NCBI GenBank assembly: GCA_027923505.1
Contig: BROI01000001.1
Span: 399,501-463,500 of the forward strand
Length of the DNA stretch: 64,000 bases
Reading direction: 5' to 3'
Source of the DNA: Mayamaea pseudoterrestris
Lineage: Eukaryota; Bacillariophyta; Bacillariophyceae; Sellaphorales; Sellaphoraceae
Shown here: in pieces, positions 38,680 to 49,851 of the stretch
Numbering within the stretch: the stretch's first letter is position 1
Layout: the number at the start of each line of letters is the position of its first letter
The notes under the pieces: generated by a model
Database searches by the model: none
Seen by the model: the letters and a program-made list of their open reading frames with translations, nothing else
Told to the model about the DNA's origin: nothing
Position numbers and translations under genes: made by a program

Positions 38680-40115
38680 ATGCATCGAGACGCCGGTGCA
38701 GCTCCGTTTCGAAAAACGTTGCCGACGACCAAGCGAGGAGGGACAACAACATCAGGCAAACTGCTGTCATGCAAGTCATCAACGGTTCGAACCATTCTAT
38801 TGATTTTTCTCGCAGTCTTTTTCGCGGCAACCATGCTAGGAGCAAGACATTTGACAAATATTGCAAGTAATTCTTCGCAAGGCTCACTTGCTGCATCCAA
38901 ACAGAGTCTGCAGTTGCGCAAGCCGCCATCATACAGTGCAGGTTCCATGATGCGATTTCATGATTTCAAAGCACTGGCCATGGATCTGGTGCGACTTTCG
39001 CCGGAGGAAACGTTGAAGCAGCTCGAGCAAAACGATCCCTTTGGTACTCGAGCTTTCGAGAAGCGCCTCGAGGAAGCTGAAACAACCAAGGGCCGCATTC
39101 TGACGCTGGATGAAATTCAACTACTCTTTCCTTGCCCACGGCACCGCGTCAGTCTTCCCGAACGACGCAATCAAACCAAGGCGCAAGCCTTTCGCCAAGA
39201 TGAATCTGGCACATTCTTGTTCTTTCAGCATTTGCGCAAGGCTGGTGGCACGCACTTTTGCTCATTGGCGGAACGCAATCTACCAAAGGAGGCACTTCCT
39301 TCATACTACTGCATGCCAGACTATCATTGGACTCACTCGGACGGCAAGAAATCCACATGCGCCGGCTGTTTGTCGCAATGGTCAAACCAGGAAATTACGT
39401 CAAACATGAAGAAGATGCGCATTGCCGGCAATGAGTGGGACAAGTTTGAACCAGATCGCCACTTTGAGTTGGAAGCAGTTTTTGCCACGAGCTTTCGACG
39501 ACCTCTGGACCGAGCACTGTCGCAGTATCGCTTTGAATGTGTCGAAGATCGGGGCTGCAAATATACGGATGTAGGCAAGTGGTGGAAGTTTCGGACCGAC
39601 CTTCGCAACGTATATACGTGGACGTTTAGCAAGACGCGACGAGTCAGTCGCCTGAGTTTGAACAAGGAATTTGCAAACGATCGAGCGGAAGCGCTGGGTA
39701 GCGCCATTGACACAGTGGCGCAGTTCAATTTGGTCTTGTCCATGGAGTGGATTGCATACGCCGAAACGTCCATTCAGGGAATACTCGGATTTATGGACAC
39801 GTCGGCCGTCACGCAGCGCGTTCGCCCGCACATTACGCAAGCAAAGCGAACTGACAATCAGGAGCACAATGTATTGGGAGCGGCAGGCATTGCCAAGGCG
39901 AGCTGGACGCCAAAGGACTATCTTACGCCGGAGCAGGTACGTAGTATTTTTGTGCAGGGCTTTGTCAAAGGTGAATATATAATTAACACTTTTTGACAAC
40001 TTTTTACCATCAGTACAAGGAAATGAGCGAGGGCTTGGCCATGGATGAGGTGCTGACTGACGTAGCAAGGCGACTCTTTCTGGAACGACTTGTATGTCAT
40101 GATATGAAATCTTGA
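38680..40115 (+). CDS. Golgi-type sulfotransferase family protein
   Basis: Two exons (38680-39936 and 40014-40115) encode 452 residues; without splicing the frame would end at 39996. Type II topology: a basic tail, then an anchor (TVRTILLIFLAVFFAATML). The PAPS 5'-phosphosulfate loop is FFQHLRKAGGTHFCSLAE, and the 3'-phosphate motif is ATSFRRPLDRALSQYRFE, the pair seen in carbohydrate and protein sulfotransferases of the Golgi. Clustered cysteines (YYCMPDY, CAGCLSQW) could form disulfides. The enzyme would transfer sulfate from PAPS to glycans or proteins in the secretory path; acceptor unknown. The PAPS-type transporter at 5.4 kb would supply its donor. Family-level assignment is good, subtype open. 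Confidence 0.8.
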
Positions 40116-40420
40116 GTTGAAGTATCAACTCACCGTAACGGAAATGTATTCGTGGTGACATTACACCAGTGGGCTTGCACCCTTAACATCTACTCCTGTG
40201 AATGGCCAGTGGCATGCGGGGCGACTGGCTTGTGGGCAGGAATTGAACCAGGCGCTTTGGTTTTTGGAAAGACATCATCGACGGAAGTTTACAACGAGTG
40301 TAGTAGACAAGCATGTGCTGTTCACACAAACAATGAATGAAATGGCAATATCAAAACTCAAAATGTTTATAACAAAATGCGGCAAATGCCGCTAAAAAGC
40401 AAAGTCAAAACCATCAATGC
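40116..40420. other. Intergenic, convergent 3' flanks
   Basis: About 305 bases, AT-rich toward 40330-40390. A short stretch resembling a tRNA T-loop was examined and rejected. Nothing supported. Confidence 0.5.
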
Positions 40421-43400
40421 TCACTTTTTACTCCACTCTTGCATGTTTGCAATCTCCACCATTTCGCTGACAATTTCCTGTCCACGCTCCTCCCATTCTT
40501 TGCGGTTGCGAATTGCATAGTTCAAGTACTCGTCGCTAGCCACTCCAAAAACACCACAATCCTTCAACTTCTTGGCAAGCGGAATGATGTAAAAGTCATA
40601 AAAGCCCATTTCACCCTTGTACCAAGATTCACTTGGGTCATTCTCTGACCTGCCTTCCTTCCAAGCCTTGTGGCATTCGAGAAAGAATCGCTCGTTCCAT
40701 TTGCGGTAGATATGCCAATGCTGCATTGTATGAGCAACATCCGACGCCTGAATCAAATGCTCCAATACAATGGTTGCCTTGCGGTTCACCGTATCCACTG
40801 GATTTTCGTCAATGGCGCCAGCAAACGCCAAGTTCCATCGCTCCTTTCGTGCTGCACCCAAACCCTTGTCCATAATGTCAGTTGCCAGCACAGCATTTAC
40901 AAGTAGCTGTCGAAAGCGCTGCAATTCGCCCTGACTGCAAAATATGGTGCGTCTAAGGTCAGCATAGTCGGGTTGCATCTGCGAGGAGTGGGAAAGAATG
41001 ACGAACGAAAGGTGAGCGACAGCTAGTGGATGCAACAGTGTCCGGACCTGTCACGACCTGTCACGCACAACGATACCTACCAAGAGACTCCAGCAAACGT
41101 CAATTGAATTTTGTTCCGCAATACTCTTCTCCTTGTAGTACTCAGCGATCGAACGACCTTCTTTGATTAATTGCATGTTTGGAACTCCGCAGTGGTCAGC
41201 GTCATGGATAAGCGTTCCCAACACACAGCTGAATTGTGTGATTGGATCAGAGGTGATGCCAAACGTATGGTCATGGAGCTCATCGCTATCCGGTACCTGA
41301 TCATCGTCGTCAACGGAGAGGACCGAGTGTGGCGCGACAATGCGAGAAAGCAGCTTCGTGGCACTCATGGTTACGTGCGAGGCATGCTCAAAATTATGGA
41401 ATGGGTTGTCGTGGTAAAGCGAAGCGACGTTGGAGACGTAGTTGTGTAGCTGATCAATCACGGCGGGCTCCAAAACAACCTTCTCCTGGTCCGTGTCAGC
41501 TTCGGGAACATATTCTTGCGGCAACTGAATAATTTCAACGACCTCGTCCAACGGAAGTGTCCCATACTCAACCAGTTCCTCCTCATTAGTATCAGACTCT
41601 TCCAGCTTGCCAGCCCTGCGTAATGCATTTCTTCTCGCAACAATCTGTTTCAGTAGACGAAGTAAAACATCAACGCACCAGTTAACTAGGCGCGCCTGCT
41701 TCTCCGCCAATTCTGCCGCCAGCTGCTCCTTTTCGTCAAAGACAATTGACATTGGAAGGCTTGCCTCCGACTTGCTTGCGTAGCTTGAATCGCCAGAAAA
41801 GGATACTGTGCCGTCCCCCTTTTCAGTACCCGCAATCCAGTAGGTTTGCATCTCGCCCTTGCCCTTGGCGATAATCTTTGTATCGCGTGGGGTGAACCAT
41901 TTGACTTTACCTGCCGCAATAAGCAAATCGGCAGTTTCCTGGCTCACTTGAATCTGCCCGGGCAGACCAGTGCTTTCCATGCGCGAAGCAGTGTTCATTG
42001 TGTCGCCAAAGAGCTACCGATATAGTTGGAAAGACATGAGAATGGGTTGACAATTCAGCGATATACAGAAGAAAAATGACTTACCTGAAAGCGAGCTCGC
42101 TCGCCTCGCAAAACCCCTGCTGTCACTGGCCCCGAGTGAAGACCAGCCCGAAGCTTGAGCTCAGCCGTATCTGGTCCCAGCAGTTGCTCCAGCATTCGCA
42201 CCTTGTCCTCCATGGTCATGAGACATTCGCGAGCGAAACGGCACATGACAACTGCATGATCCCGACGCGGTTGAGGCAAACCAGTCACCGCAACGTAGCA
42301 GTCCCCAATCGTTTCTACTTTGAATACACGGCGACGCTTGGCAATCTTGTCAAATGCGTGGTACAACGTCTCTAGTAGCTGGAACACTTGGGCTGTGATA
42401 CAATAACAGGTGGATTTGACGGTGAGTCAACAATGTATGCATTGTCAGCATAACGTATCATACTTCTGTCACTCACTCGGCTCGCGCACACTCGACCACG
42501 CCGTGAATCCGGCAATATCCGCAAACATGATTGTCGTTTCGGGAAACAAGTCGGCGATCGGCTTGTCGCGATGCACCAGTCCATCGCCAAACTCGGAGCC
42601 TTCCTCCTCGGCCGCTGTTCCATGCACCGACGCTGCACCCTGCATCATTTCTGCCATGATGCTATTGCTGGCTGGAGCATTCTTAAGAGGCATCTGCAAT
42701 TGCTGTTCGGCAATCATGCGGTCGCGAACAATCTTTGGAAACAGCGAGGTCAGAATGGAATTGGCCTGGAGCGCGGCAGTAATAATTTTGGTGCTGCCTC
42801 GGAAGGAAGTGAAATCCAAGTAGCGGAAAATGACAATGATTGCAAAAATTCCGCAGGCAATTCCAATGGTAAAGTTGACCAGTAGTGGCGAGTCAATAGC
42901 GTAAACCATGGCCGATGCGTACAATATCATGGAATAGCGGCAGTTACGCTTCGATGCAGCATCGTTCGCTTGCTCGAGCGGGAAAATTTGCTGCGTGAAA
43001 TCGTAGTCTGGATCGTGCAAGTCGCCCTCTCCAAGCAACGTTGCCTTGTGATCAAATTTGGTTTGAAAAGTGTGAGTGCATCAATGACTTGGCAGCGCTT
43101 GCAGTTTGCAGGCCCGTTTTGAGTCTTCACACGGCTTTCGTACTTACACCTCCGTTTTCGTTCAGCATGTACGTAACAGCCTTGGCGCAGGAACTATTCA
43201 AAATAATGATAACTCCCGGCATGTCCAAAGCTTGAAAATAGGTTTGATACGGCAGCAAGCCATTCGCCAAATCATTCGCAGTGAGTGGTTGTGCGTTCAG
43301 TTCCTCAATGACTGCAATGGACGCGTTGAGCGAGTGGACAAAGCCAAAGTACTGCGAAAGTGAAACAAAAATCATGCAAAATCAAATGAGTAAGACAGGC

Positions 43401-43922
43401 TCATCTGATACTCCATTTCTATTACAGCATTACAGAATCATTGTTACGTTTGCTCGTTCGCCGACTCACCTCGGCCTGCTTGCCTTCCAACGCCAGTCGC
43501 TTCAGAACACCAAAGGTTGACACACTGAGTATAATGCCAATGAGCAAAACGCTTCCATACACTATGAATCGCAGCTTCAATACTCGACTCGCTTCCGAAA
43601 CTGCCATTCGTTCCACTTGATCATCCGATTCGTCCTTGTCGTCGGCGTCGTCATGATCGTCATCGTGCTCCGTCGTGTCATCGTCGCTCGACGACTCGTC
43701 GTCGTCCTTGTCGTCCATATAGCTAGCCATACTACTGCTACCAGCAGCACCCTTCTGCATTGGCGGCGGCTGCTGCTGATACGAGTCTCCACTGTCCGAG
43801 AGTGAGTCAGCCATGCTGGCGAGCTTGCTGGTTTCCTTAGTGACATCGGGAGAGTCGTCGTCGTTGTTCTTGCTTGACTTGACGAGCTCCATGCTTGGCG
43901 TGGCCAACGTGACGCGCTTCAT
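40421..43922 (-). CDS. Membrane nucleotidyl cyclase fused to class I cyclic nucleotide phosphodiesterase
   Basis: Six exons (43470-43922, 43148-43351, 42477-43044, 42085-42392, 41081-42013, 40421-40978) with frame kept across all junctions; about 1007 residues. The first ATG is at 43922. An acidic N-terminal tail leads to two membrane helices (LRFIVYGSVLLIGIILSVS and FTIGIACGIFAIIVIF) flanking an extracytoplasmic sensor-like loop. The class III cyclase domain has the metal motif ETTIMFADIAGFTAW, GDCYVAVTGLP and RAGLHSGPVTAGVL, then FGDTMNTASRMES with the transition-state Asn and Arg. The phosphodiesterase domain carries HNFEHASHV, LIHDADHCGV and VLATDIMDK, the metal ligands and the fourth-ligand Asp. 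One protein could thus both make and destroy a cyclic nucleotide. cAMP versus cGMP is not decided by sequence reading. This pairing is known in stramenopiles. Confidence 0.92.
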
Positions 43923-44865
43923 AATAGCAGCAGTGAAACTCAGTCTATCTGACAATGTAGATTTGTATATTCCACTAGAGTTTCATGTGAATGGATGCTG
44001 TGGCTGATGGTTTGATCATGCAAGTTATCCTCGTTGCTTCTCAACTTTTGAGAGGAATTTGAACCGATTCAGGTCATTTTGGATGTTTCGAATGTCCAGA
44101 TGTGTGACGCATGTCAGGGGCAATACTTATTTCAATCGTGTCAAGGGCCTTTTTGATACTATTTGCAATGAGAACCGGTAAGACGTCTCCAGTCACTTTT
44201 GCGAGTCGACCATGGCGGAGGAGCCACAAAATCAAGCAAATTTGTATAACGACTTGTTGTCAAACATGGTCGAAAATACACGGAGCAAGATGATGACTAC
44301 AATTATGAAACGAATATGATATTCCGAGTCGTACCACGAAGGTCGTCTTGTGACAGGCGGCTACCTCCGACTTCCGACGACGCAAAATTTGACAAAGCTA
44401 CATGAATTCATTGAAGCGCTTAATGAACTTAAATTAGTCGGTGCATGAAGAAACAAGCGATGCATACCTAGCGTCTTGTCTACGAGCCCTTCCTTGGCCT
44501 TGCAGCAATATTGAACGTCAATCTTTGCCTCTCTTGGCTGCGAATCAATCAAGACGAATTAAAGCCTCCAAATTCCAAATTGTCAAGTGATTGCTTCCAA
44601 AACTCATAGAGCTCACGAATCGAAAAGTACTTCCGATATACGTCGGTTCCTGTACCAGTCGCGAAGGAGGCGGTAACTGTATAGCTACCGTCTCGGCAAT
44701 ATTCGCATTGCTTATTGCCAGTCGAGAAGGGTGCGTGGGCAAAATCCGAACTTGCTCGTCACCTTGCAATGAAACGCTACAAGGGTCAAATTGCATCGCT
44801 TCGCCGGCAATGCAAGACTACCAAACTGCTGCAGATATTAATTTTATTGAGGCTGTTATTCCAAA
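43923..44865. other. Intergenic region, 0.94 kb
   Basis: Upstream of the cyclase/PDE gene and of a Gln-rich small gene. A 143-codon plus-strand ORF (44591-45022) opens only from TTG and has no features. An AACCGGTAAG variant lies near 44174. Nothing else recognised. Confidence 0.45.
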
Positions 44866-45309
44866 ATGCACCCAAAGTCTCAGCAGCAGCTTAACGCCGT
44901 CCACGATGCGATCGGTGCAGCCTGGCAGCAGTTTCACGTCGAGCTGGCAAAGAATGAGATGTTGCAGCAGCAGCGGCTGCAATGTAACGAGCAGAAGCAG
45001 CAACAAGCAACTAACTGTATGACTGCCATTATGCAAAACATGCCGTCGCAAGTAGGTATTGCTCCATTATCCATTCGTCATGCAGCGGCGGCCAACTATC
45101 AGCTGCAAATGCCGGAACCTTGCTATATGCTGGCGCCTGCAATTCTCCATGAAACAATTCGGCCACTGCCGCGACCCGAATATGAGTCTGACAATAGCCG
45201 ACACGAAGAAGTGCATGTGGAGGATGACGCGACGACGATGGTAATGATTGATCCAGAGACCATTTCCGAGATTCTCTGCGACTTTCAACGCAAGCCACGA
45301 CGCTCCTGA
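44866..45309 (+). CDS. Small Gln-rich protein, unknown
   Basis: A 147-residue intronless ORF from an ATG. The first half is Gln-rich with helical character (HDAIGAAWQQFHVELAKNEM, then LQQQRLQCNEQKQQQ), the middle is Met/Pro-rich and the C-terminal 45 residues are acidic, ending in DPETISEILCDFQRKPRR. The last helix looks like a peptide-binding or nuclear interaction tail, but no family was recognised. Composition suits a transcription-associated protein; this is inference. Coding status likely but unproven. Confidence 0.5.
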   Translation: MHPKSQQQLNAVHDAIGAAWQQFHVELAKNEMLQQQRLQCNEQKQQQATNCMTAIMQNMPSQVGIAPLSIRHAAAANYQLQMPEPCYMLAPAILHETIRPLPRPEYESDNSRHEEVHVEDDATTMVMIDPETISEILCDFQRKPRRS

Positions 45310-45733
45310 ACTGGCAGAACTCATAATGACTCGTATCACTTGTATAATCATCTAAGGAAGAACTACTGCCATGCGTTACACGGTGTTTATCTACTATATT
45401 GTACGTAAATTAAATTGTACCGGTATCAACTCTTTGGCGACATCATACAGTAAAATGCAGAGCTACATATACTGGACGGTCGGATCGGTCAGACGACGGA
45501 GATGACGATGTATAGCTATACATGAACGTACAAAACATGGTTTTGGATGTCGGCAGTGCAGAGGCAGGTCTTGTTTTGTTGGCTGCTGCCACATCGAACA
45601 TTGTCATTCGAGTATTGGCTACGTATTATGCACACCTTGTAACGACCAGCTACTAACTCCCAGGTTAACGAAGTGTAGCTCTATCAAATTTTAGCCTTGT
45701 TTCAGCTACGCCGCAACACCAGTCGCTTGTTAT
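45310..45733. other. Intergenic, convergent 3' flanks
   Basis: About 420 bases with one exact TACCGGTA at 45418-45425. No ORF with support. Confidence 0.5.
45418..45425. promoter_or_regulatory. TACCGGTA palindrome
   Basis: Exact copy located between two converging genes, not in an obvious promoter, which argues that not all copies are promoter elements. Confidence 0.3.
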
Positions 45734-47308
45734 CTAGCCAAATGTAAAACCCATTCCCAGCTGGAATTGCCTCGTCACATCTCTTGGTCCACTTCGAATC
45801 GGCAATGCGTACGTCAGTTCAAGACGAGGCCCAAACAAGCATGTCGACAAGCCGACACCGACGGATGCTCTTGTACTTGTCAAGACTTGCAACGGGTTTA
45901 GCTGATGAACGCTCCCAACGCACGTGCCCACGTTGCAGAAACCAAACAATCTTGCATTTATCCTTGCTAGTGCTGGATTCAAAACACTCGCCATGAGAGA
46001 TGCCGTATAGTAAAAGTCTCCACCCAGCGCATCACCCGGACCTTGTGCAAGAGTCTTGGCACGTGGTCCAATCCCAGACGGCGAAAAGCCACGCAGCTGC
46101 ATTGGTCCACCCACAAAGAAGCGATCCGAAATAGTGGCTGGTCGCGTCAAGCCGCCGAAATTGAGGTTATGAAGATAACCAGCACTACATGATGCATGTA
46201 AACATAGTGCGTCGCCAATGACTGGTTTATGAACGGAAGCGCTTGCAGTCGCCTTGACGAAACCAACGTCACCAGGAGGCAAGGCGATTTCAGTATTGAC
46301 ATTATACTGCAACCCATCCGTTGGCTGCGTTGGATGGTCTGTTAGCCGACAAGCCCAGTCCCATGTAAGTGAATTCTTGACGGACGGCCGAGCTTGCGAA
46401 ACAACTTCGGGTGATGCATCAAAGGCGAATGGAAGCGTGGCATGTCGACGAGGAATCAAGTCGCGATGAATGAGCGACCAAGACAAGGTTGACTGATACG
46501 GCTGACTCGGGTCGTTAGGATTGGCGCTTGACGACGCTCGCAGCTTAAAGTAGCGTTGAAATTCTTGGTAGCTGCGCGTGGATTGAAAGTCTAGTGTTTC
46601 AATCTGTCCCATGGCTGTAAAGTCATACTGACTTCCCCTCGCGGATTGCTCCAGCAGCACGTCACCCAATCCAAAAGGCAGCGCCGAATAGAGCGGCCTC
46701 GAATGCACCAAGCTATATGTTGGTATATTATGCGTATCTAGTGTATACTGTAGTTTGGTTGTGTCGCAAACGCCCGAAAGATTGCGCAGACCGACGGAAA
46801 CTTCGGCGTGCGGAATAAAGGCATCAGCGTCGGCTGCCATGAGCCCCGTCTGACTGCCGCGCAAGCCGCCACCTGCTTTGATGGTATACCAATTGGCTTC
46901 GTCGAGTTTGACATGGAGCAATCGAGCATTACTTTCTTGCTGGTTTGCATTGCTAGCAGCATTGCTTGACTCTTGCTTGCTTCCAACTTGCACCTGCACT
47001 GCATTATAGCATCCGGTCGCTTGCAGTTGCTCGACGAAGCGAGACGTCGCCTCCAGACTCTCTTGGACTGTCACCGGTATACCATATAAAACTCCTGCTT
47101 CCAGAAGTCGATGTTGAATGAATTCTGCATCGGTGCGTTTATTGCTGCTTTCAATGCGAGCAGGAAAATCCAACAGAATCTCGTAGTTTGCGGCGAATTT
47201 CTGGACTTGGATTTCGGTTTGAAGTTGCGCTTGCTCCTGTTGGAGCGCCGCCAGTCGTTCCTGTCGTTGCTGAAGCGTAGACTGTGCATTTGAGCCTGGA
47301 TTTAACAT
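45734..47308 (-). CDS. SAM50: Sam50/Tob55-like Omp85 beta-barrel protein, mitochondrial
   Basis: From the ATG at 47308 the protein has 524 residues; the frame is open further upstream but those residues lack any signal. An N-terminal coiled-coil stretch (LQQRQERLAALQQEQAQLQT) and one POTRA-like domain (TDAEFIQHRLLEAGV and QVQVGSKQE) precede a 16-strand barrel. The barrel contains the Omp85 hallmark DRFFVGGPMQLRGFSPSGIG, where the RGF tripeptide sits in loop 6, and ends with the conserved aromatic/Gly terminus RQFQLGMGFTFG. Sam50 folds and inserts beta-barrel proteins in the mitochondrial outer membrane; a single POTRA domain fits Sam50 better than the three-POTRA plastid Omp85/Toc75. Intronless. 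An exact TACCGGTA lies 95 bases upstream. Confidence 0.85.
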   Translation of the reverse strand: MLNPGSNAQSTLQQRQERLAALQQEQAQLQTEIQVQKFAANYEILLDFPARIESSNKRTDAEFIQHRLLEAGVLYGIPVTVQESLEATSRFVEQLQATGCYNAVQVQVGSKQESSNAASNANQQESNARLLHVKLDEANWYTIKAGGGLRGSQTGLMAADADAFIPHAEVSVGLRNLSGVCDTTKLQYTLDTHNIPTYSLVHSRPLYSALPFGLGDVLLEQSARGSQYDFTAMGQIETLDFQSTRSYQEFQRYFKLRASSSANPNDPSQPYQSTLSWSLIHRDLIPRRHATLPFAFDASPEVVSQARPSVKNSLTWDWACRLTDHPTQPTDGLQYNVNTEIALPPGDVGFVKATASASVHKPVIGDALCLHASCSAGYLHNLNFGGLTRPATISDRFFVGGPMQLRGFSPSGIGPRAKTLAQGPGDALGGDFYYTASLMASVLNPALARINARLFGFCNVGTCVGSVHQLNPLQVLTSTRASVGVGLSTCLFGPRLELTYALPIRSGPRDVTRQFQLGMGFTFG

Positions 47309-47889
47309 GATGATGGGTTTGTTCAAGGGTTCATTTCCGATGCAAAATGTGAAGGGGAAATCGACGGTCCGGGCAGCATCGCAGCGACTGACTTTACCCT
47401 CGTACCGGTACTCGACTGTCCATTCAATAAGATAGCAAGAGAATGGATATAGTAGCGTTTGGACTCGGTTTCGAGACTTACCATGCATGATCAGATTGAC
47501 ACTCACCCCTGGGGCATGATCTGATTTGTCAAAGACAGCGTTTTAGCGAACCTTCGATAGCGCTGACCCTTTTATCGTCGAGCGGAAGAGATCTTTCCTG
47601 TACTGGTTAAAGACATTGCAACTACTACTATAGACAGTCCGAAACTTACAAGTAATTTGCCTAGTGATTGTTATCTTGTCAGCCGATTAGGCAGCTCTGA
47701 ACGGAGTCAGAGACTACACATGGTCTCTCGTGATCGAAGCTCATTCGAAGCCCACATTCATCGACAATGTTACATTTCTACCGTAGAAGCAGATCCTACA
47801 TATTGCTTACTCTGAGTGTATGAACAAACAAAATGATGTACAGTTATGCGAATTTGCTTACATATACATGAAAAATCATGCTTGGCATT
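47309..47889. other. Intergenic, 5' region of Sam50-like gene
   Basis: About 580 bases. The frame of the downstream barrel gene stays open to 47506. Holds a TACCGGTA at 47403-47410. Otherwise nothing recognised. Confidence 0.45.
47403..47410. promoter_or_regulatory. TACCGGTA palindrome
   Basis: Exact copy in the extended form GTACCGGTAC, upstream of the Sam50-like start. Confidence 0.35.
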
Positions 47890-48408
47890 TTACACCACTC
47901 GCTGTTCGATGTCAAGCAGCTTGGTAGTCGTCAAGCCAAGAGCAGCAAGCACAGCTGCTGTCAGCAGCAGATAAGGCACCAGCCTGCTCCAATACTTGTT
48001 TGCAGCATATTTCTCTCGATAGTCGTAATGAATGCGTCCCTTTTCTTGCAACAAGGTTATCGCCTCGTTCCAATTTGGAATGTCGTTTGTTTCGTAGCCG
48101 TACGTTTGCCCAAAGATTCCAATCTTCCGGCTCTGACGTATGGCCTTGATGTGTGCACCCGACCGCAGAAACTCCACCATGCTTTCGCGCGACTCCCAAA
48201 CGGTGAGCGTGTAGTAAAAGCTGCGGCAGGCAGTCGTGCCAGTGGATACGTTGCCAGGGGTTTTCTTCGCTTGCGGAACGCATGGAAACGAGTACCAAGC
48301 AAATTTGTGAAAATTGAAGAATGGAACCTGCATGCTGGTGACGGAAATGTAATACTTGAAAGCGTTTGACGCTTCCGCAGTAGACGCGCTTGTCAATGCG
48401 ACTGCCAT
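47890..48408 (-). CDS. Dimeric alpha/beta-barrel (DUF3291-like) protein with C-terminal membrane anchor
   Basis: A 172-residue intronless protein. The core (about 15-105) reads as a ferredoxin-like, antibiotic-biosynthesis-monooxygenase-type fold: YYISVTSMQVPFFNFHKFAW, then FYYTLTVWESRESMVEFLRSG and AHIKAIRQSRKIGIFGQTYG. The TLTVWESRESMxxF...GAH signature is typical of DUF3291 and related small monooxygenase-like proteins. A C-terminal hydrophobic helix (LVPYLLLTAAVLAALGLTTT) anchors it, with most of the protein facing the cytosol. No enzymatic activity can be assigned. Confidence 0.75.
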   Translation of the reverse strand: MAVALTSASTAEASNAFKYYISVTSMQVPFFNFHKFAWYSFPCVPQAKKTPGNVSTGTTACRSFYYTLTVWESRESMVEFLRSGAHIKAIRQSRKIGIFGQTYGYETNDIPNWNEAITLLQEKGRIHYDYREKYAANKYWSRLVPYLLLTAAVLAALGLTTTKLLDIEQRVV

Positions 48409-48436
48409 GATGATTGAGCGAAAAATGATGGACGGC

Positions 48437-48798
48437 GTCGTGCTTCGCTACAAAATGACGCTCGCTTCTGGCTTCCACTCAGTGCACAATGGATGCTTGA
48501 AGACTCTGCAAGTAAGCTTGGCTTTTAAATGTTCGTTCCCTTTTACCAAAAATACACTCTTTGGGAACAGCTCTATGGATTCAAAGTCAAAAGCCACGCG
48601 TCGCACGGACCTGGTCAACCAGATGCAAATTGATGGCTCGGCTCGGAACATCGTGGAACCGAAGGCATTCTTGGCTCCGCCGCAATGACCCGCGACTCGC
48701 GCCGGGCCGTTTTCATTGGCAAAATTCGGTCGTGTAAACAGCTTTCATTCTCCGTGGGTCGTAGTATCTTGACTCGCTGGTGAAAAAGGATGTCAGCG
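48437..48798 (+). repeat. Diverged direct repeat, copy 1
   Basis: About 360 bases sharing long stretches with copy 2 at 49852-50192. Best conserved are GCACAATGGATGCTT, the block CTCGCGCCGGGCCGTTTTCA with its following 20 bases, and TCTTGACTCGCTGGTGAAAA. Identity by eye is roughly 80 percent over the alignable parts. The two copies lie on either side of a decayed Copia fragment and could be its terminal repeats or a duplication of the flanking promoter region. Confidence 0.65.
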
Positions 48799-49079
48799 TG
48801 TGCTATCTGACACGATTCACATGCACCGGCCCAGCCTCAACGGCGAGCCGGACAGTCAACGGACACGCCCGTCGGGTATTAGCGAAGATGGGCGATCCTG
48901 TTGCGACATCTGCGATCCTCGCTCTTTTAAAGCGATGGCTCGCCATGGAGGCAATCTTCAATTGCAGTCTTTTAAAATACCATCATAATTTCCATTTACA
49001 TATCATCCTACGATAGGTACTTCACTTTGAATTCAAAATAGACAACTGTCTATCGAAAACGGAAACGAAACAACATGTT

Positions 49080-49711
49080 GATTAGAGGAGTCGACGTCAA
49101 GATCCCTTTGGTGCCTCGCGTCAAGTTTGAGTCGCTACCGAAACAAGATCTCACGTTCACCAAGCAAGATGGATCCAAGCACAAGCGCAAGATACAGATT
49201 GCTAGTGATGAGCGTCGTGACAGTCCTTCGTGTCATCGACGGTGATTGCGCAATGGAGCAATGCCAGCTTCGCTTGGAGGAGAGCGAAGTTGTGGGAGTT
49301 CATGATGTGCTACCGCAGTTGCTGTGGACAGGATATTTTCTGAAGGCGCAAGGTTTCGGGGTCAAAGACACGAAATTGTATCAAGACAATATGAGTTCAA
49401 TGCTGTTGGAAAAGAATGGCAGAAGCTCAAGTACAAAGCGCACGCGACACATGAATGTTCGGTACTTCTTTGTGAAAGATCGCGTGGCAGCTGGTGAAGT
49501 CAACATTGAGCATTGTCCGACCGGAGACATGGTCGCGGATTTCTTCACGAAACCATTGCAGGGAGCCCAGTTTGGCAAGCTCCGCAACCTGGTTATGAAT
49601 CTGGCCTCGAGCAGTAAGTACTACTCGGCCCAAAGGAGTGTGTTGAGCATGGATGAGAACCCAAACCGAAGCGGCAGCGGTGACGTCACGAAGACGGTCA
49701 CATTTAAGTAA
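49080..49711 (+). mobile_element. Decayed Ty1/Copia-type LTR retrotransposon fragment (RNase H region)
   Basis: The clearest part encodes the end of a Copia polyprotein: KLYQDNMSSMLLEKNG, then TKRTRHMNVRYFFVKD and DMVADFFTKPLQG are standard Copia RNase H landmarks. Only the 3' portion of the element remains; gag, protease, integrase and most of the reverse transcriptase are absent, so it is a broken fossil. Direct repeats on both sides may be its remaining terminal repeats; their divergence suggests an old insertion. Family: Ty1/Copia, of the type abundant in diatom genomes. Confidence 0.8.
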
Positions 49712-49851
49712 GCGCGGTAAGCGGCAACCGAAGGAGTGGATCGAGGACGATCACTTCTTGGAGAAAATAAGTAAAGTGGTTTTATTGACTCTGTTCTGCT
49801 TAATCATTAGTGTCGCTTCAAGGGCGCGCAAGATATATTCTAGATCCAACA

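Noticed and set aside
40201-40260. tRNA-like T-loop GGTTCAATTCC on the minus strand
   Set aside because: The flanking bases do not form a five-pair T stem and no anticodon or acceptor arm could be built around it.
44591-45022. 143-codon plus-strand ORF
   Set aside because: Starts only at TTG, overlaps a better ATG-started gene and has no features.
45734-47308. Plastid Toc75/Omp85 rather than mitochondrial Sam50
   Set aside because: Only one POTRA-like domain is visible and there is no signal peptide or Phe-type plastid motif; Sam50 is the simpler reading, though not proven.
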